Below are positions 29,814 through 41,400 of a stretch of 64,000 nucleotides of DNA, one piece after another; the first letter of the stretch is position 1, and each line of letters opens with the position of its first letter. A model generated the notes under the pieces. It did not search any database and was not told where the DNA came from. It worked only from the letters and a program-made list of their open reading frames with translations. Location of the stretch: assembly GCA_037178625.1 (NCBI GenBank), contig CM074129.1, positions 3,720,001-3,784,000 on the forward strand, read 5' to 3'. Both the position numbers and the translations under genes were made by a program. This stretch comes from Skeletonema tropicum (lineage: Eukaryota; Bacillariophyta; Thalassiosirophyceae; Thalassiosirales; Thalassiosiraceae).

Positions 29814-30412
29814 TTATCCATTCTTTGCAATATCCGTCAAAATCTCATCTCTCCTCTTTGCAAAATCGGATTGATAGGCCCTCACAGCACGAAAACTCCC
29901 CGCATAGCCAATGTCCGAATTGGCGAGGGATGATATAGCAGCACTTGGTCGGAAGTTTACTTGGGCACGATTCTCACACTGGTAGACATTGTGTGGTTTG
30001 AAGGGCCCACTGCGCTCATCGACCAACTTTTGGGAGTTAATTGAGTTTCTTTAGTGGCAGTTTTGTAAGTTGATTGGTTGGTAATAAAAATAAAATACAC
30101 GAGGATGAGTTGATGTTTGCGATGTAATTAACATAATCAAGTTGAAGCACAAATGATCGATATCTTCCCTCTACATCTATAACAGGAAAAAGTCACAGGA
30201 TGCTAAAGCAAAAAGCACGTCGAGGGCCAAAATGAAACCACCATGATAAAAATAATCACAAATAATACAGCGGATTTTTAGCTGGCCGCAGAAATTCATC
30301 CGTGAACATCACCGATATGCACTTACTCTGACACACGCTCAGTCATCCAATCCTCCCTATCCTTGTATGTTTCCATACCGGATTTAATCCAGGTTGTTAT
30401 AGGGTTGCTCAT
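29814..30412 (-). CDS. Small two-exon gene, unknown
   Basis: Exons 30327-30412 and 29814-30048 join across a 278 bp intron (GTAAGT to AAAG), giving 106 aa. The protein starts MSNPITTWIKSGMETYKDREDW and ends FAKRRDEILTDIAKNG; it is soluble, charged and lacks a signal peptide. The model rests on frame-consistent splice sites, because the second exon has no ATG of its own at the right place. Size and charge would suit a small subunit of a mitochondrial or ribonucleoprotein complex, but no family is recognised. Confidence 0.6.
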
Positions 30413-30896
30413 GGTTGTAAAAGTTCGCTATGATAAGCTAGATGATGTACTGTTGCTCGGTGCCGCGCTGCCGGTTGCGGGTTTCGGTTGCGGCTGATTT
30501 TTTTATGGGAGAGTTGAGAATCGAAGGCGAAGATCCCAGTTCACGCTAAAGTACACAAAGAACTCGGAATAGCGACGATGAAAAGAGACGTATCTGAAAT
30601 GGTTCGTTCAGCACGGCGTTCAGGTCGACGACGCGACGCATACTTCTCGGACCTTCGCGCTCTTTCCTCCCTTGACACTTTTCATCTTTCACGCATCGAC
30701 GTGGTGATGGAGTCAAGCAGGTCCCCCAGCAAGCCGAAGGGTTCTGATTCTGGTTTTGTTGGCGTGGTGGACGGGCGCGTCTGGTGACGGCTTTGGGCGG
30801 TGATTGCATTCATCTGCGCACATCACAAAATACCAAGCCATCATCAGAAGTATCTATTCTATTGCACTTTATCCGACCATTGCAAAATCTTGCACC

Positions 30897-32132
30897 ATGA
30901 TGATAACCACAGTCGCCGACTGCTCAAGGCCAGTGCATTCATTTGCTCCCGCATCGACATCAAGCGCAAGAGGACGCTCTGCTTTGAGTCGTAGTTTCCT
31001 CCGCTTTGGTGCTCCGCGCTTTAACGAAGATTTCATTCGGGTTCATCGATGTGATGATCAAGGGGTGACACATGATCTATCACTCTACTACAGAGTTTAT
31101 CATCCATCTCATATCAACTCGCAGGAGTCGCCGCCTCTAATTGTTCTTCATGGAGGCCCGTGAGTCATTTGTGCCAGTTTTCATTGTTTGTTCTGTGCAT
31201 GCTTCTGTCACTCAAATATGACCTTGCTTCCAGGTCCTTGCCTTCTTCATATCTTTATCCAATAGTTCAGAATATGCCAACATCGAGATCTATAATCTTT
31301 TATGACCAAATTGGATGTGGTCAAAGTAGTCAGCCTGCAGACGAACGACTGTGAGTTCTTCTACTCTTCTGCACCTATCTCCTATGTTTACATTTAATAT
31401 GTTCTAACTTCCGTGAAACATACCTCATTACACATACACACATACAGGTATTCTATTGAGAAAGCTGTGAATGACCTGAAAGAATTAGTACGCTGCTTGG
31501 GCATCAACAAGTTTCACATCCTTGGACATAGCTTCGGCGGAGTAGTAGCATACGAGTATGCAAAGTCCTCACTCGAAGATGACGAACAGCAACAAATGTG
31601 TCTCAGTCTAACTCTTTCAAACACACCAGCAAGTATGGAAATTAGCCATGAAGAATCTGGTCGTCTTGTTCACTCTATCAAAGAAGAATGCATGCTCGAA
31701 AACAGCGACGCCAGCACTGAAGGTGACTTACCAGCCTCAAGAATAGTCAATGATAGATTCCGAAAGCGTCACGAGTGCAGAACAGAAAACGTACCCGAAG
31801 CACTCGTTACTGCAATCCAAAGCAGAGGCGTTACATTTGGACCAGATGCTGTTCGCAATTACATTGCTTCTAAACCGACGCACCTGCATTCTTCGTCTCC
31901 ACGATCTGTCAATGCACCTAACAAATCAATGCCTCCCGTGCTTCTGATACGAGGAGAGCATGACTTTGTCACCGAGGAATGTATAAAAGGCTGGAGAAAG
32001 ATATTTACTTCAGATACATCACCTGGATATCGAGAAGAAGTGCTGAATAATTGTGCTCATTACTGCCATCTTGAGAACCCACAAGGCTTTTGTGAACTAG
32101 TCAAGAATCACTGTTTCATCAATGATTACTAA
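30897..32132 (+). CDS. Alpha/beta-hydrolase, prolyl iminopeptidase-like (S33)
   Basis: Three exons (30897-31159, 31234-31350, 31448-32132) with introns of 74 and 97 bp, GTGAGT to CAG; all joins keep the frame; 354 aa. The oxyanion-hole motif is HGGP, split by the first intron. FYDQIGCGQS and the nucleophile elbow GHSFGG follow, with the acid Asp in IRGEHDFV and the catalytic His in NCAHYCH near the end. The order and spacing match proline iminopeptidases, which remove N-terminal proline from peptides. An upstream in-frame ATG at 30804 would lengthen the N-terminus, which could be an organelle leader. Confidence 0.87.
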
Positions 32133-32562
32133 ATCGGAACGAATTGTCTTTAACAATTCATCAACTCATAACAACTTATAATTCATAGACATAGGCATAG
32201 CTCAAAAGAGCTTACAGTAATTTCCGGATGCAATCAAATGATACCCTTGATGATAGCACCATCTCAGTGTCTCTACGCATTTCAAGATGTTTAATGATCT
32301 CAGTCATAGAAACTAGTGCCTACAATACCTTAGAGCCAGTTGCGAGCTCAGCTCTGCTACTAGTACAACGATCTGATGGATGCTCGAGATATTTTCTTGT
32401 GGTGAGTACTATTCTCATTCTCGCATTTCACGAGCATCTTCATTCTCGCTTTTTGGTCTTGTTTTCCACCACACTTTTTTGCGGAAAAGTATTCTATTTA
32501 TGGCATGGTGCGGATCGGTGCCCATCACATCAAATGCGTCATCGTAGTGAAATACATCAGAA
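32133..32562. other. Intergenic, nothing recognised
   Basis: 430 bases holding the hydrolase 3' region and the promoter of the RsmB-like gene. No repeat or additional ORF is supported. Confidence 0.55.
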
Positions 32563-34302
32563 ATGTTACGGCAAGGAAGTAATAGTAATATGGCAGCATC
32601 CATTGTAGTTGCCTTGCTGTTGGTGGCTCTGTTTGTGACAGTTACCGCATTCAGTAATGATGTATATACCCCTTCTCCACGCACCCAGCACCCATCACAC
32701 CGACGTTTCACAACAAAGCTACATTCCACAACAGCAGATACGGGCACTAGCGCCGCCGCTGGTGTAAAGAAAACATCGAAACGTATAAAATCAAATAACT
32801 TCAAGTCGACGGCAAAGAAAGCAAAGCCAACCTCAAGATCTGTGGCAATTGCTGCGCTAGCTAATGCAGCTGCAGCCACCTCTCAATCATCTGGAGCAGG
32901 AGCTCAAGCAAATAATGCAGGATCCTTCGCCACAAGACAACTAGAGCAGGATAATTACTACAAATTATTAGAACCAAGGGATAAAGCATTCGCACGATTA
33001 CTCGTTGCTACTGTACAAAGGAGACTAGGTCAGATTGACGGCGTGCTGGCGTGTTGTTTTAGTAAATCACCGAGTGGAAAGAATAAGCACCTCATTCAAG
33101 CGACTCTACGAGTTGGAGCAGCACAGTTGTTATTTCTCAAGACGCCCACTTTTGCAGTGGTCAAAGAGACAGTCGAAGTGTTGCGTATACATCACAAAGT
33201 CACATACTCTGTCAAATCTACTCATGTCCCTGAGCCAATGATTAAGTTCGTCAATGGTGTTTTGAGGAAATTGTCAAAAACAGATGATGAGACAGGTGAA
33301 ATGTATGCACTCAAACTACTTGCTGAAAAGACATCTTCACGCGACAATATTGCATCTTGGCTACTTGAAAGCTGGGAGAGGGACTGGGGAATTGAAACTA
33401 CCAATCGTATATGTGATGAAATAATGCCTCGAGATGAACGATCGATAACTCCTCACATTGACTTGACTACCAAGTATTCCATTGGAATTTCGCTAGGTCT
33501 CGATGAGGAAATGGATAGATGCAATAGATTGGTTGAACAACTTGGTGAAGACTCAATGATGCTGCCACAAGGCAGCATTCGAGTTGGTGTCAATGGAGAC
33601 GTGAGGGGCTGGTATGAATATGATGCGGGCAGTTGGTGGGTACAGGATTGTGCTGCCACGCTTCCAGGGATTGTCCTAACAAGAGCTTTACATGACAAAC
33701 ACTCTGGTGATTTATCAAATCTTCGTGTAGTTGACATGTGCGCTGCTCCAGGTGGAAAGACATCACAGCTCTTGTCGGCCGGTTTTGAGCACGTGACAGC
33801 TATTGAGGCAAATTCGAGAAGGAGTAATAGATTGAAAAGCAATTTAGAACGATTACGATTCAATAAGGACAAATACGATGTGGTTGTCAAAGAAGGACAA
33901 AAATGGAAGCCAACAAAAAGAATTGATGGTATTTTAGTGGATGTGCCATGTTCCGCTACTGGAACTGGTTCGAGGCGACCGGACGTTCTGCGTAGAGAGA
34001 GCGATTTATCTGAATTGCTAGACATCCAGGAAGTTCTGGCGAATCATTGCGCAGAAATATTGCCAGCAGGTGGCATCATGGTCTATGCAACTTGCTCCCT
34101 GCTGAGAGAGGAAAGCGAGGATCAGGTCAAAAAGCTTGTTGAACAAGGCTTGGTGGAGACAATACCCATCCAACCTAACGAAGTTCCAGGTTTCGAAGAT
34201 GCTATTGATGAAAATGGATGGATTCGAGTTATCCCAGGAGTACTGGAAGGCAATCTGAGAAAAGCGGATGGTTTCTTTGCAGCAAGATTAATAAAGAAGT
34301 AG
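32563..34302 (+). CDS. rsmB: 16S rRNA m5C methyltransferase RsmB, probably plastid-targeted
   Basis: 579 aa, no intron. After a hydrophobic leader (MAASIVVALLLVALFVTVTAFSND) comes a Ser/Thr/Lys-rich transit-like stretch to ~residue 120. Next is a NusB-like RNA-binding domain (RDKAFARLLVATVQRRLGQID), then the NOL1/NOP2/Sun catalytic domain: SAM site VVDMCAAPGGKTSQ (~395), catalytic-cysteine motifs DVPCSATGTGSRRPD (~460) and VYATCSLLREESED (~508). RsmB methylates C967 of bacterial 16S rRNA, so a plastid ribosome target is inferred. The Phe after the predicted signal cleavage site matches the diatom ASAF-type plastid motif. A second ATG at 32590 is an equally good start. It converges with the next gene, 26 bp apart. 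Confidence 0.9.
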   Translation: MLRQGSNSNMAASIVVALLLVALFVTVTAFSNDVYTPSPRTQHPSHRRFTTKLHSTTADTGTSAAAGVKKTSKRIKSNNFKSTAKKAKPTSRSVAIAALANAAAATSQSSGAGAQANNAGSFATRQLEQDNYYKLLEPRDKAFARLLVATVQRRLGQIDGVLACCFSKSPSGKNKHLIQATLRVGAAQLLFLKTPTFAVVKETVEVLRIHHKVTYSVKSTHVPEPMIKFVNGVLRKLSKTDDETGEMYALKLLAEKTSSRDNIASWLLESWERDWGIETTNRICDEIMPRDERSITPHIDLTTKYSIGISLGLDEEMDRCNRLVEQLGEDSMMLPQGSIRVGVNGDVRGWYEYDAGSWWVQDCAATLPGIVLTRALHDKHSGDLSNLRVVDMCAAPGGKTSQLLSAGFEHVTAIEANSRRSNRLKSNLERLRFNKDKYDVVVKEGQKWKPTKRIDGILVDVPCSATGTGSRRPDVLRRESDLSELLDIQEVLANHCAEILPAGGIMVYATCSLLREESEDQVKKLVEQGLVETIPIQPNEVPGFEDAIDENGWIRVIPGVLEGNLRKADGFFAARLIKK

Positions 34303-34328
34303 ATGGAAGAGTAGCTATTATCTTATTC

Positions 34329-35027
34329 TTATAGAATACTTTGACGACGAGCTGCTTGTGATTGTGGAGCAGTGGCTGTGCTAAGTTTTGGGTCAGTTCT
34401 TATTCTCTTGTTCTTGCTACCAGCCTGACTCGTAATATTGTTGTGATTTTCTTTGTCACCTTGACGCTTTTGGCCCGATTGTCGTTTAGACGAGCCCACA
34501 AAGCTTTTCCGGCTCTTTGTAAGATCTGGAGCAGACATTTTCCTTTCCCTCGCAACCTTGGATTGTTCTTGCTGACGCATGTTATTCAGTGCTGATTCTT
34601 TTTTGGCTTGCCAAAGTTGTTGCCGCTCAACAACACTCAAGTTGGGCTTTCCTTCAAGTCGTGCAACGATCGACCTTCGTTTCCACTCATCGTCGTCATC
34701 CGACGAAGATTGTGGTGTCATAGTAGTGTCTAGTACAAACGATTTGAGACCTTCTTTGGCGTGTTGATTGAACAAAAATTGCAATTTTTCAAGCCCAAGT
34801 GTTTTGCTTGTCACCTCAATCTCAAGCATTGCGTGATACCACGCTTGTAATCGAGCCGATGGGTTGTCATCGCCTCGTTTGATCTGTTGAGCAATGCATT
34901 CGAGAGAACCTCTCTTGCGAAGGCTCTCAACTGTAACATCTTTTGGAATGCTATCAATGTGAGTCGAAATCATTGCTTTCATGACATCCCAGTCTTCATC
35001 TGATACAACATTACGATTCTGATCCAT
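34329..35027 (-). CDS. Unknown nuclear-type protein with KEN motif
   Basis: 232 aa from the ATG at 35027. The first ~100 residues are a helical domain (DWDVMKAMISTHIDS, LQAWYHAMLEIEVTSKTLGLEKLQFLFNQHAKEGL). An acidic stretch (SSSDDDDEW) and a highly basic, Ser-rich tail follow, with KRQSGQKRQGDKENHNN and NKRIRTD. DKEN is the form of a KEN box recognised by the anaphase-promoting complex, and the basic runs look like nuclear signals, so a cell-cycle-linked role is possible but speculative. It shares a ~270 bp bidirectional upstream region with the next gene. Confidence 0.7.
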   Translation of the reverse strand: MDQNRNVVSDEDWDVMKAMISTHIDSIPKDVTVESLRKRGSLECIAQQIKRGDDNPSARLQAWYHAMLEIEVTSKTLGLEKLQFLFNQHAKEGLKSFVLDTTMTPQSSSDDDDEWKRRSIVARLEGKPNLSVVERQQLWQAKKESALNNMRQQEQSKVARERKMSAPDLTKSRKSFVGSSKRQSGQKRQGDKENHNNITSQAGSKNKRIRTDPKLSTATAPQSQAARRQSIL

Positions 35028-35296
35028 CGTACTTTTCTGTTCCACTCTTCTTTGTTTTTGTTTTGTATATGTAATGGTCTTCGTCTGCCAGCTATCGAAG
35101 CCATGTGTTCAATTTTCGGATGATTTGAATGCCTTCTCTTCTCTCGGCATTCAAACTCAAAAACATATGAAGATGAAAGTTCAAAATGATGCCAGCCAGC
35201 TCCATCACGGCTTCTATCGCATCCTCACAAGCAAGCAAAAGAAAATCAAGCAAGGGACCAACGTTGCTTTCTTAGAAGACATGCACAATAGAACAC

Positions 35297-36473
35297 ATGA
35301 TATGTTCATCCTGGCCATCGTCTAAAATTCATTCGGACAGAGTCCATCAAAAAAGGAAAGCACGACGGAATCGCCTTTGTCACGATGCTCCACTCATATG
35401 CGGGACGGTAAAGAGACCGATTGACAGCAACAATAAGAATAAGAATGCTATAGTTGCCAAGTCGCGAGTATTGAAGAGAATATCAAAGAATGATTCGGCA
35501 CTTCAAAAGCACATGCAGTGGTTGAAACAATTGCAAGAGGATCGTCGAAAAGTTGATGAAAAGAAGGAGATCGAGGAGCAACAGAGGTTGAAACGAAGAA
35601 CCGAGTTTATGGAACGTGAAGCCAAGAAGCGTTTGCTCAAAAAGGCTTCTAATAAGGAGGAGATCCAGGAGACGTTTTGTGAGGTTGACGATATCGAGGA
35701 AATCTCTCTCTCGTCTGCACAGCCTCAATGGGATACTCCTTCCGTATCGGGAATGGAAACCAAATCAAGCGGCGTGAAACCAGCATGGTGCCAATCGGAA
35801 GAAGCTAACGAATCGGCTGAAGCAATGGCAGAAATTAACGACGAAGCAGATCTTTTAGACTTCGTTCAAGACCTCGATTTTGATCAGTACGACGAAGACC
35901 TTGAACTTCAAGCTCTCATTACACAAGTGAAAGAACGCATAAAGAAGATCCAGCGAGAAAAGAAGAAGGACGAGACGACTCTTCAATTGTGTGTGGATGT
36001 GAGTATGATACTTGTTGTGACAGAGAGTTGTGGTGACGAAGCTGCCGTTTTTGGCAATGTGCTTTATCTATATACATATCTATCTTTCGCTCGCCAAGCT
36101 GCTGACTCTCACATCTTCTTCTTATTCCTTCTGACAGAGTGAAACAGCAACTGCTCGTGCTGAAAAATTGGACAGCCAGGTAGTTGTTGATTTTGTCCCC
36201 TCAAACATGGACGCAAACGAAGACGAGTCAGATGACATAAATTCCATTGCCAATACTGTCATGAGTGAATCGACAATTCGTTCCGTCCATAGCCGCAAAT
36301 CCCTCGCAGTCCTTGTTACTAGAGCGAGAGAAAGGATAATCGGTATGATGGACCCCATTGAGGAGGGAAGGATGCCACAACCAAATCAAAGTACCATCAC
36401 TGATGACGATGGTAAGAAAAAGAAAATTGATGTCTATAAACTGCCCTTCCAAAATAGAAATCCTGCGGTTTGA
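35297..36473 (+). CDS. Coiled-coil protein, unknown
   Basis: Exons 35297-35998 and 36138-36473, with a 139 bp intron (GTGAGT to ACAG) that keeps the frame; 345 aa. A long charged helix (LKQLQEDRRKVDEKKEIEEQQRLKRRTEFMERE) is followed by an acidic patch (DLLDFVQDLDFDQYDEDLELQAL) leading into another helix (ITQVKERIKKIQREKKK). The C-terminal third is polar. The DLDFDxYxxDLEL motif recalls coiled-coil proteins of cilia or the cytoskeleton, but I cannot name one. A stop codon just upstream supports the ATG at 35297, though an upstream exon (35163-35322 holds another open frame) cannot be excluded. Confidence 0.7.
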
Positions 36474-36588
36474 TGTGGAAAATTCGGACGCAATTCAAGA
36501 GCAGACTATGCAGCTTGTACCATATGTAAAATAAAGATAATGACTCCTCCCCCCTTCGCCTCGTCTTCCTTAACATGCATCTCATTTG

Positions 36589-37431
36589 TTACTTGATGAA
36601 CTTGTTCAAAAACCGCTTATGAAAGTCATTCCTCACAGTATCATTGATAAATCTCTTCTTATTCTGATCCGGTTCCGTCTTGGCTTGATTTCGAAACACG
36701 ACATCATCATTCCATCGTCTCTTGACCCTCCCGGATGATGATGATGATGTAGAATTCAATAATGGATTCCCCGTAAGCGCCGCCTCCTCCATCTGCGCCT
36801 GTTCAACCGCTGCCGCCTCTGCTTCCTCTTTCGCCTTGGCAGCTGCTCTCTCTTGACGAATTTTGGCCAACTCCGCTTGTAGTGCCGCCTCTTCATCTTC
36901 ATCATCACTATCATCATCATCACCTGATGAATCATCATCATCCGAGGCATCTAAATCGCTCTCATCACTGTGTAAATTAGTAATTCCCCCATCATCATCT
37001 AAATCACTCCATCGACCACCCCCATCATCATCATCTCCGTCGTCATCATCATCATCATTATACTTTGCACGAATCTTCACCTCATCCACATCCGCAGTCT
37101 GCTTCAGCAACTTCACCCGTCCCTCCCGCTCATTCCGCTCCTCATTCTCCAACAACAACTGCTCCCTCCCCATCCTCACAGCACGCTTCACTCCCGCCTC
37201 GGCCTTTCGCTCAGCCTCCTCCATCCTCCTCAAACTCTCCTGCAGTGCCGCAGCACGACTATTCGTGTCCGAGCCGCCTACCGCTTGGACCCCCCTGCGG
37301 AATTTGAGTTTGGTGTGAGAATTGAGATCACGGGAGGAGGATTGGGTGGAGATGGCTCCTCCGGCGGACCAGCCGCCTTCTTGGGCGCGGCCGACTGCTG
37401 CTTTCCAGGTTGGTCGGTGGGCTGTTGTCAT
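36589..37431 (-). CDS. CWC15: Spliceosome component CWC15
   Basis: 280 aa, no intron. Both conserved ends of the family are plain. The N-terminus is MTTAHRPTWKAAVGR, then SSRDLNSHTKLKFRR. The C-terminus is RVKRRWNDDVVFRNQA, then FINDTVRNDFHKRFLNKFIK. The middle is a long helix and an Asp-rich acidic tract with a Ser/Gly linker. CWC15 belongs to the PRP19/NTC-associated complex in active spliceosomes. It converges with the upstream coiled-coil gene (115 bp apart). Its promoter side carries the G-rich fold-back sequence. Confidence 0.95.
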   Translation of the reverse strand: MTTAHRPTWKAAVGRAQEGGWSAGGAISTQSSSRDLNSHTKLKFRRGVQAVGGSDTNSRAAALQESLRRMEEAERKAEAGVKRAVRMGREQLLLENEERNEREGRVKLLKQTADVDEVKIRAKYNDDDDDDGDDDDGGGRWSDLDDDGGITNLHSDESDLDASDDDDSSGDDDDSDDEDEEAALQAELAKIRQERAAAKAKEEAEAAAVEQAQMEEAALTGNPLLNSTSSSSSGRVKRRWNDDVVFRNQAKTEPDQNKKRFINDTVRNDFHKRFLNKFIK

Positions 37432-37524
37432 GCTGGATTGTTATCTAATGATCTTTTAGAGATAGAGAGTGGTTGCTGCCGAATGAAGGTTGCGGGATTG
37501 TCATGTTTCTTTTTGCTGGAGGGG

Positions 37525-37745
37525 GGGGGGGGGCGGGGGTTAGTTGGAGGAGAGATAAGTAGGTGGGGCAAGGGTGGGGCGGGGGGCGAACGAGGGGGAA
37601 GTTGGGATAAGTTAGGGATCAGTTGGGGATCAGTTGGGGGTAAGTAGGGCGCCTTAACCTACCTAAATGCCCTGCTTAGCCCAACCTTCCCCCACCTTCC
37701 CCCCTCATTCGCCCCCCGCCAGCCCCGCCCGCCCCACGCCCCTCT
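37525..37745. repeat. G-rich imperfect inverted repeat
   Basis: The left arm (GGCGGGGGGCGAACGAGGGG) and its imperfect complement to the right (CCCCTCATTCGCCCCCCGCC), each with further G or C runs, flank AGGGATCAGTTGGGGATCAG tandem motifs. The many runs of four or more G could form quadruplexes. It lies ~100 bp upstream of the CWC15 start codon. Confidence 0.7.
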
Positions 37746-37791
37746 CTGCCGGTGTTCCTTGAAACTGGGAACTAACTGCCGGCAAATTTTA

Positions 37792-38096
37792 TGGAGGTGG
37801 TTTTTGTATTGGGACTCCGTGGATGTGAACCCTCCTGGGAATCGGAGATTTTTTTGCTTTTTGTTAGAATTAACCCTAATTTTTTTGGCTGCCGAAAACC
37901 AATCCTAACCCAACCCTCCCTGTAAAATCCAGCCCTACGCCTTTGGCATCATGAAAAACAATTACTACACCATAATAACACTCTAATACTTAGACCCTCC
38001 CGAGTCCAGCCCTATGCCTACGGCGTGGTGTGTGTCAAGATTGTTGGTTTGGTGGGTCCCAGAGATTGAGGAGTCCCAATACAAAAACCACCTCCA
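37792..38096. mobile_element. TA-flanked MITE with perfect 27 bp inverted ends
   Basis: Bases 37792-37818 (starting TGGAGGTGGTTTTTGTATTG) are exactly complementary to 38070-38096. TA lies on both sides (37790-37791, 38097-38098). 305 bp, no ORF. Tc1/mariner-like by its TA duplication. Confidence 0.87.
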
Positions 38097-38439
38097 TATA
38101 AGGTTTTCCCGTGGGTGAGAGGAGAAAGAGGACAAAACCGGACAGTCAGGTCCATTGATGGATACCTCCACATCTTGTTTTCAGCTCAACAGCTTCAAGT
38201 ATGACTGGCTTTAAGGATAAGAAGTGCACAATCCTTGCTATTAAAACTGACGCCTTCATCAACTATCTCTCTTTAGGTCGCTGGCAATGAGTTGAGATGG
38301 AGTTCAATCCTTTCGTCGTACATATCAATTTCGAAGATGACTTTTTCACCCCTACGAAAGAAAACATCTCTAGATACATCCATTCGTATATATAACAGAA
38401 ATTTTAAAGTACGTCTTGTCACAGAAACAGCGCCCGATA

Positions 38440-41400
38440 GATCTACGCAAACGGATTGCATTCGAAGAAGCGATGCTACAGTCTCGTACCTGATATGAGA
38501 GGTCCAGTGTGGGCTGGCCAGCAGCACCACATGCAACCACATTGTCTCTATCATCGTCAAAATGCGCATGAGCCGGTTCTAGTGGCCCATTATACCCGGC
38601 GGTGATACTACACAAGCACATTTGAACTGCGCAGACAGATTGCATTCGAAGAAGCGATGCTACAGTCTCGTACCTGATATGAGAACGAGAGGTCCAGTGT
38701 GGGCTGGCCAGCAGCATCACATTCAACGACATCGTCACTATCGTCGTCAAAATGCGCATGAGCCGGTTCTAGTGGCCCATTATACCCGACGGTGATACTA
38801 TACAAGTACATTAGAACTGCGCAGACAGATTGCATTCGAAGAAGCGATGCTACAGTCCCGTACCAGATATGAGAGATCCAGTGTGGGCTGGCCAGCAGCA
38901 TCACATTCAACGACATCGTCACTATCGTCGTCAAAATGCGCATGAGCCGGTTCTAGTGTCCCATTATACCCGGCGGGTTCTAGTGGCCCATTATACCCGG
39001 CGGTGATACTACACAAGCTCATTAGAACTGCGCAGACAGATTGCATTCGAAGAAGCGATGCTACAGTCTCGTACCTGATATGAGAACGAGAGGTCCAGTG
39101 TGGGCTGGCCAGCAGCACCATATTCAACCACATCGTCTCTATCATCGTCAAAATGCGCATGAGCCGGTTCTAGTGGCCCATTATACCCGGCGGTGATACT
39201 ATACAAGTACATTAGAACTGCGCAGACAGATTGCATTCGAAGAAGCGATGCTACAGTCTCGTACCTGATTTAAGAGGTCCAGTGTGGGCTGGCCAACAGC
39301 ACCACATTCAACCACATCGTCTCTATCATCGTCAAAATGCGCATGAGCCGGCTCTAGTGGCCCATTATACCCGGCGGTGATACTATACAAGTACATTAGA
39401 ACTGCGCAGACAGATTGCATTCGAAGAAGCGATGCTACAGTCTCGTACCTGATTTAAGAGGTCCAGTGTGGGCTGGCCAACAGCAACCACATCGTCTCTA
39501 TCATCGTCAAAATGCGTACATTAGAACTGCGCAGACATATTGCATTCGAAGAAGCGATGCTACAGTCTCGTACCTGATATGAGAGGTCCAGTGTGGGCTG
39601 GCCAGCAGCAACCACATCGTCTCTATCATCGTCAAAATGCGCATGAGCCGGTTCTAGTTGCCATTATACCCGACGGTGATACTATACAAGTACATTAGAA
39701 CTGCGCAGACAGATTGCATTCGAAGAAGCGATGCTACAGTCCCGTACCTGATATGAGAACGAGAGGTCCAGTGTGGGCTGGCCAGCAGCACCACATTCAA
39801 CCACATCGTCTCTATGTTCTAGTGGCCCATTATACCCGGCGGTGATACTACACAAGCACATTTGAACTGCGCAGACAGATTGCATTCGAAGAAGCGTTGC
39901 TACAGTCTCGTACCTGATATGAGAGGTCAAGTGTGGGCTGGCCAGCAGCACCATATTCAACCACATCGTCTCTATCATCGTCAAAATGCGTACATTAGAA
40001 CTGCGCAGACAGATTGCATTCGAAGAAGCGATGCTACAGTCTCGTACCTGATATGAGAGGTCCAGTGTGGGCTGGCCAGCAGCAACCACATCGTCTCTAT
40101 CATCGTCAAAATGCGCATGAGCCGGTTCTAGTTGCCATTATACCCGACGGTGATACTTAACAAGTACATTAGAACTGCGCAGACAGATTGCATTCGAAGA
40201 AGCGATGCTACAATCTCGTACCTGATATGAGAACGAGAGGTCCAGTGTGGGCTGGCCAGCAGCACCACATTCAACCACATCGTCTCTATGTTCTAGTGGC
40301 CCATTATACCCGGCGGTGATACTACACAAGCACATTTGAACTGCGCAGACAGATTGCATTCGAAGAAGCGATGCTACAGTCTCGTACCTGATATGAGAGG
40401 TCCAGTGTGGGCTGGCCAGCAGTACCACATTCAACCACATCGTCTCTATCATCGTCAAAATGCGCATGAGCCGGTTCTAGTGGCCCATTATACCCGACGG
40501 TGATACTATACAAGTACATTAGAACTGCGCAGACAGATTGCATTCGAAGAAGCGATGCTACAGTCCTGTACCAGATACGAGAGATCCAGTGTGAGCTTGC
40601 CAGCAGCATCACATTCAACGACATCGTCTCTATCATCGTCAAAATGCGCATGAGCCGGTTCTAGTGTCCCATTATACCCGGCGGGTTCTAGTGGACCATT
40701 ATACCCGGCGGTGATACTACACAAGCACATTTGAACTGCGCAGACAGATTGCATTCGAAGAAGCGATGCTACAGTCTCGTACCTGATTTAAGAGGTCCAG
40801 TGTGGACTGGCCAACAGCACCACATTCAACCACATCGTCTCTATCATCGTCAAAATGCGCATGAGCCGGTTCTAGTGGCCCATTATACCCGGCGGTGATA
40901 CTATACAAGTACATTAGAACTGCGCAGACAGATTGCATTCGAAGAAGCGATGCTACAGTCCCGTACCTGATATGAGAACGAGAGGTCCAGTGTGGGCTGG
41001 CCAGCAGCATCACATTCAACCACATCGTCTCTATCATCGTCAAAATGCGCATGAGCCGGTTCTAGTGGCCCATTATACCCGGCGGTGATACGTTACAAGT
41101 ACATTAGAACTGCGCAGACAGATTGCATTCGAAGAAGCGATGCTACAATCTCGTACCTGATATGAGAACGAGAGGTCCAGTGTGGGCTGGCCAGCAGCAC
41201 CACATTCAACCACATCGTCTCTATCATCGTCTAAATGCGCATGAGCCGGTTCTAGTGGCCCATTATACCCGGCGGTGATACTACACAAGCACATTAGAAC
41301 TGCGCAGACAGATTGCATTCGAAGAAGCGATGCTACAGTCTCGTACCTGATATGAGAGGTCAAGTTTGGGCTGGCCAGCAGCACCATATTCAACCACATC

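Noticed and set aside
30578..30787. 69-codon plus-strand ORF upstream of the hydrolase
   Set aside because: No conserved features and it overlaps another open frame on the opposite strand; more likely promoter sequence.
36863..37318. Ser-rich 151-codon plus-strand ORF
   Set aside because: Antisense shadow of the Asp/Glu-rich part of CWC15.
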